Assembly (NCBI RefSeq): GCF_004799755.1
Contig: NZ_SLUB01000026.1
Location: forward strand, 1 to 58,498
Source of the DNA: Bacillus timonensis
GTDB taxonomy: Bacteria; Bacillota; Bacilli; Bacillales; Bacillaceae_L
Direction of reading: 5' to 3'
DNA length: 58,498 bases
Shown: positions 58,092 through 58,498 of the stretch, piece by piece
Numbering within the stretch: the stretch's first letter is position 1
How the letters are laid out: every line of letters starts with the position of its first letter
Notes under the pieces: generated by a model
Databases searched by the model: none
Told to the model about the DNA's origin: nothing
The model's input: only the letters and a program-made list of their open reading frames with translations
Program-made: the position numbers and the translations under genes

Positions 58092-58430
58092 TTAATATTT
58101 GTAAATATCGATTAACGGACTATATCCGGGATTAAATGTAAATGGAATGAAGGTTCCAAAAATCCCTATTCCTTCAATTAGTGTTCTACGACCTTCTTCA
58201 TCTTCAAGGATAATACCCATCTTATTTATTAAAATATAATCGTCTATTGTTCTATGTACAACTTTTTCCTGCGAACTTTTAAATTCACATTCATCTCCAA
58301 TACACTCTGTATCATATTTATTCGCTAACCACTTATTAAAAGTCTCTGGAGAAGGTTTTGATAATGGTAAGGTTAGAAAAAATAATATAATTAAAGCGAA
58401 GGTGAAGATTTTAATTCGTTTTTTTTTCAT
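58092..58430 (-). CDS. Small secreted/membrane-anchored protein, paralogue of 29481-29789
   Basis: 112 aa, SD AAGGAGG. N-terminal anchor KKKRIKIFTFALIILFFLTL, FNKWLANKYDTECIGDECEF (the same Cys pair spacing as its paralogue), IDDYILINKMGIILEDEEGR and LIEGIGIFGTFIPFTFNPG. C-terminus about 10 residues longer than the paralogue. Unknown role. Confidence 0.78.
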   Translation of the reverse strand: MKKKRIKIFTFALIILFFLTLPLSKPSPETFNKWLANKYDTECIGDECEFKSSQEKVVHRTIDDYILINKMGIILEDEEGRRTLIEGIGIFGTFIPFTFNPGYSPLIDIYKY

Positions 58431-58479
58431 AAATTACCTCCTTAAATTTGACAAAATTATCAATAATTACATTTTATAC

Positions 58480-58498
58480 CTGTCTCTTATACACATCT
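58480..58498. other. Tn5 mosaic end / Nextera adapter sequence (library artefact)
   Basis: The last 19 bases, CTGTCTCTTATACACATCT, are exactly the reverse complement of the Tn5 transposase mosaic end used in tagmentation libraries. The preceding AATTACATTTTATAC looks like ordinary host sequence. The contig end is therefore untrimmed adapter. Confidence 0.97.

Overview
The window comes from a low-GC, endospore-forming Gram-positive, most likely a Bacillaceae member (Bacillus/Neobacillus-like). The signs are strong AGGAGG ribosome-binding sites, frequent TTG/GTG starts, GerP-type spore proteins, Gram-positive lipoprotein signals, a c-di-AMP riboswitch and an ECF sigma factor with a membrane anti-sigma partner. 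Almost all genes read on the minus strand. The last 19 bases are the Tn5/Nextera mosaic end, so the right edge is a library artefact and not chromosome.

Left edge (1-3.5 kb): the 5' end of an IS256-family transposase gene with its terminal inverted repeat, butted directly against three tandem 52-bp repeats. Next is a spore locus: a GerPC-like coiled-coil protein, two Hsp20-fold proteins (one GerT-like) and two GerPA/GerPF-family proteins. At 3.6-5.1 kb lies a glutamate/dicarboxylate:cation symporter gene whose leader carries a ydaO-type c-di-AMP riboswitch with a terminator expression platform.

Sugar-acid island (5.3-27.6 kb): about 19 co-directional genes for uptake and breakdown of aldonates, hexuronates or aldarates. 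They include a TRAP transporter with two different binding proteins for one membrane pair, a KdgT-type permease, galactonate dehydratase (DgoD), a YjhG/YagF-type IlvD/Edd dehydratase, three altronate/galactarate dehydratase (UxaA-family) polypeptides, two FAH-fold enzymes, KDG kinase, KDPG aldolase, a DapA/YagE-type aldolase, a 2-hydroxyacid dehydrogenase, a LarA-like (nickel-pincer) putative epimerase, an alpha-ketoglutarate-semialdehyde dehydrogenase and an IclR regulator. Three near-identical 17-bp palindromes overlap the predicted promoters of its three transcription units and are the likely operators. Products should leave as pyruvate plus glyceraldehyde 3-phosphate (KDPG route) and as 2-oxoglutarate (semialdehyde route).

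Right half (27.7-58.4 kb): a mosaic of mostly single, small minus-strand genes (lipoproteins, 2-TM proteins, DinB, GNAT, Nudix, HIT, methyltransferases, CPBP protease, HXXEE, DUF4362, DUF5412). A complete single-ORF IS3 element (about 32.59-34.07 kb), a sulfite-oxidase-like/Crp-Fnr pair, a fused MsrAB and an autoregulated ECF sigma/anti-sigma operon interrupt it. Nearly every minus-strand gene is followed at its 3' side by one copy of a dispersed element of about 80-100 bp with a GTGCGTTAATCC...GGATCAACGCAC hairpin, always in the same orientation. Several copies are attached only to broken gene 3' ends (HAD, HIT). The element is absent from the sugar-acid island. This 'one gene, one repeat, one orientation' layout resembles a gene-cassette array and is the most unusual feature of the window, although no recombinase for it is present here. 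Three small membrane-protein genes (42, 57 and 59 aa) sit in the same array.
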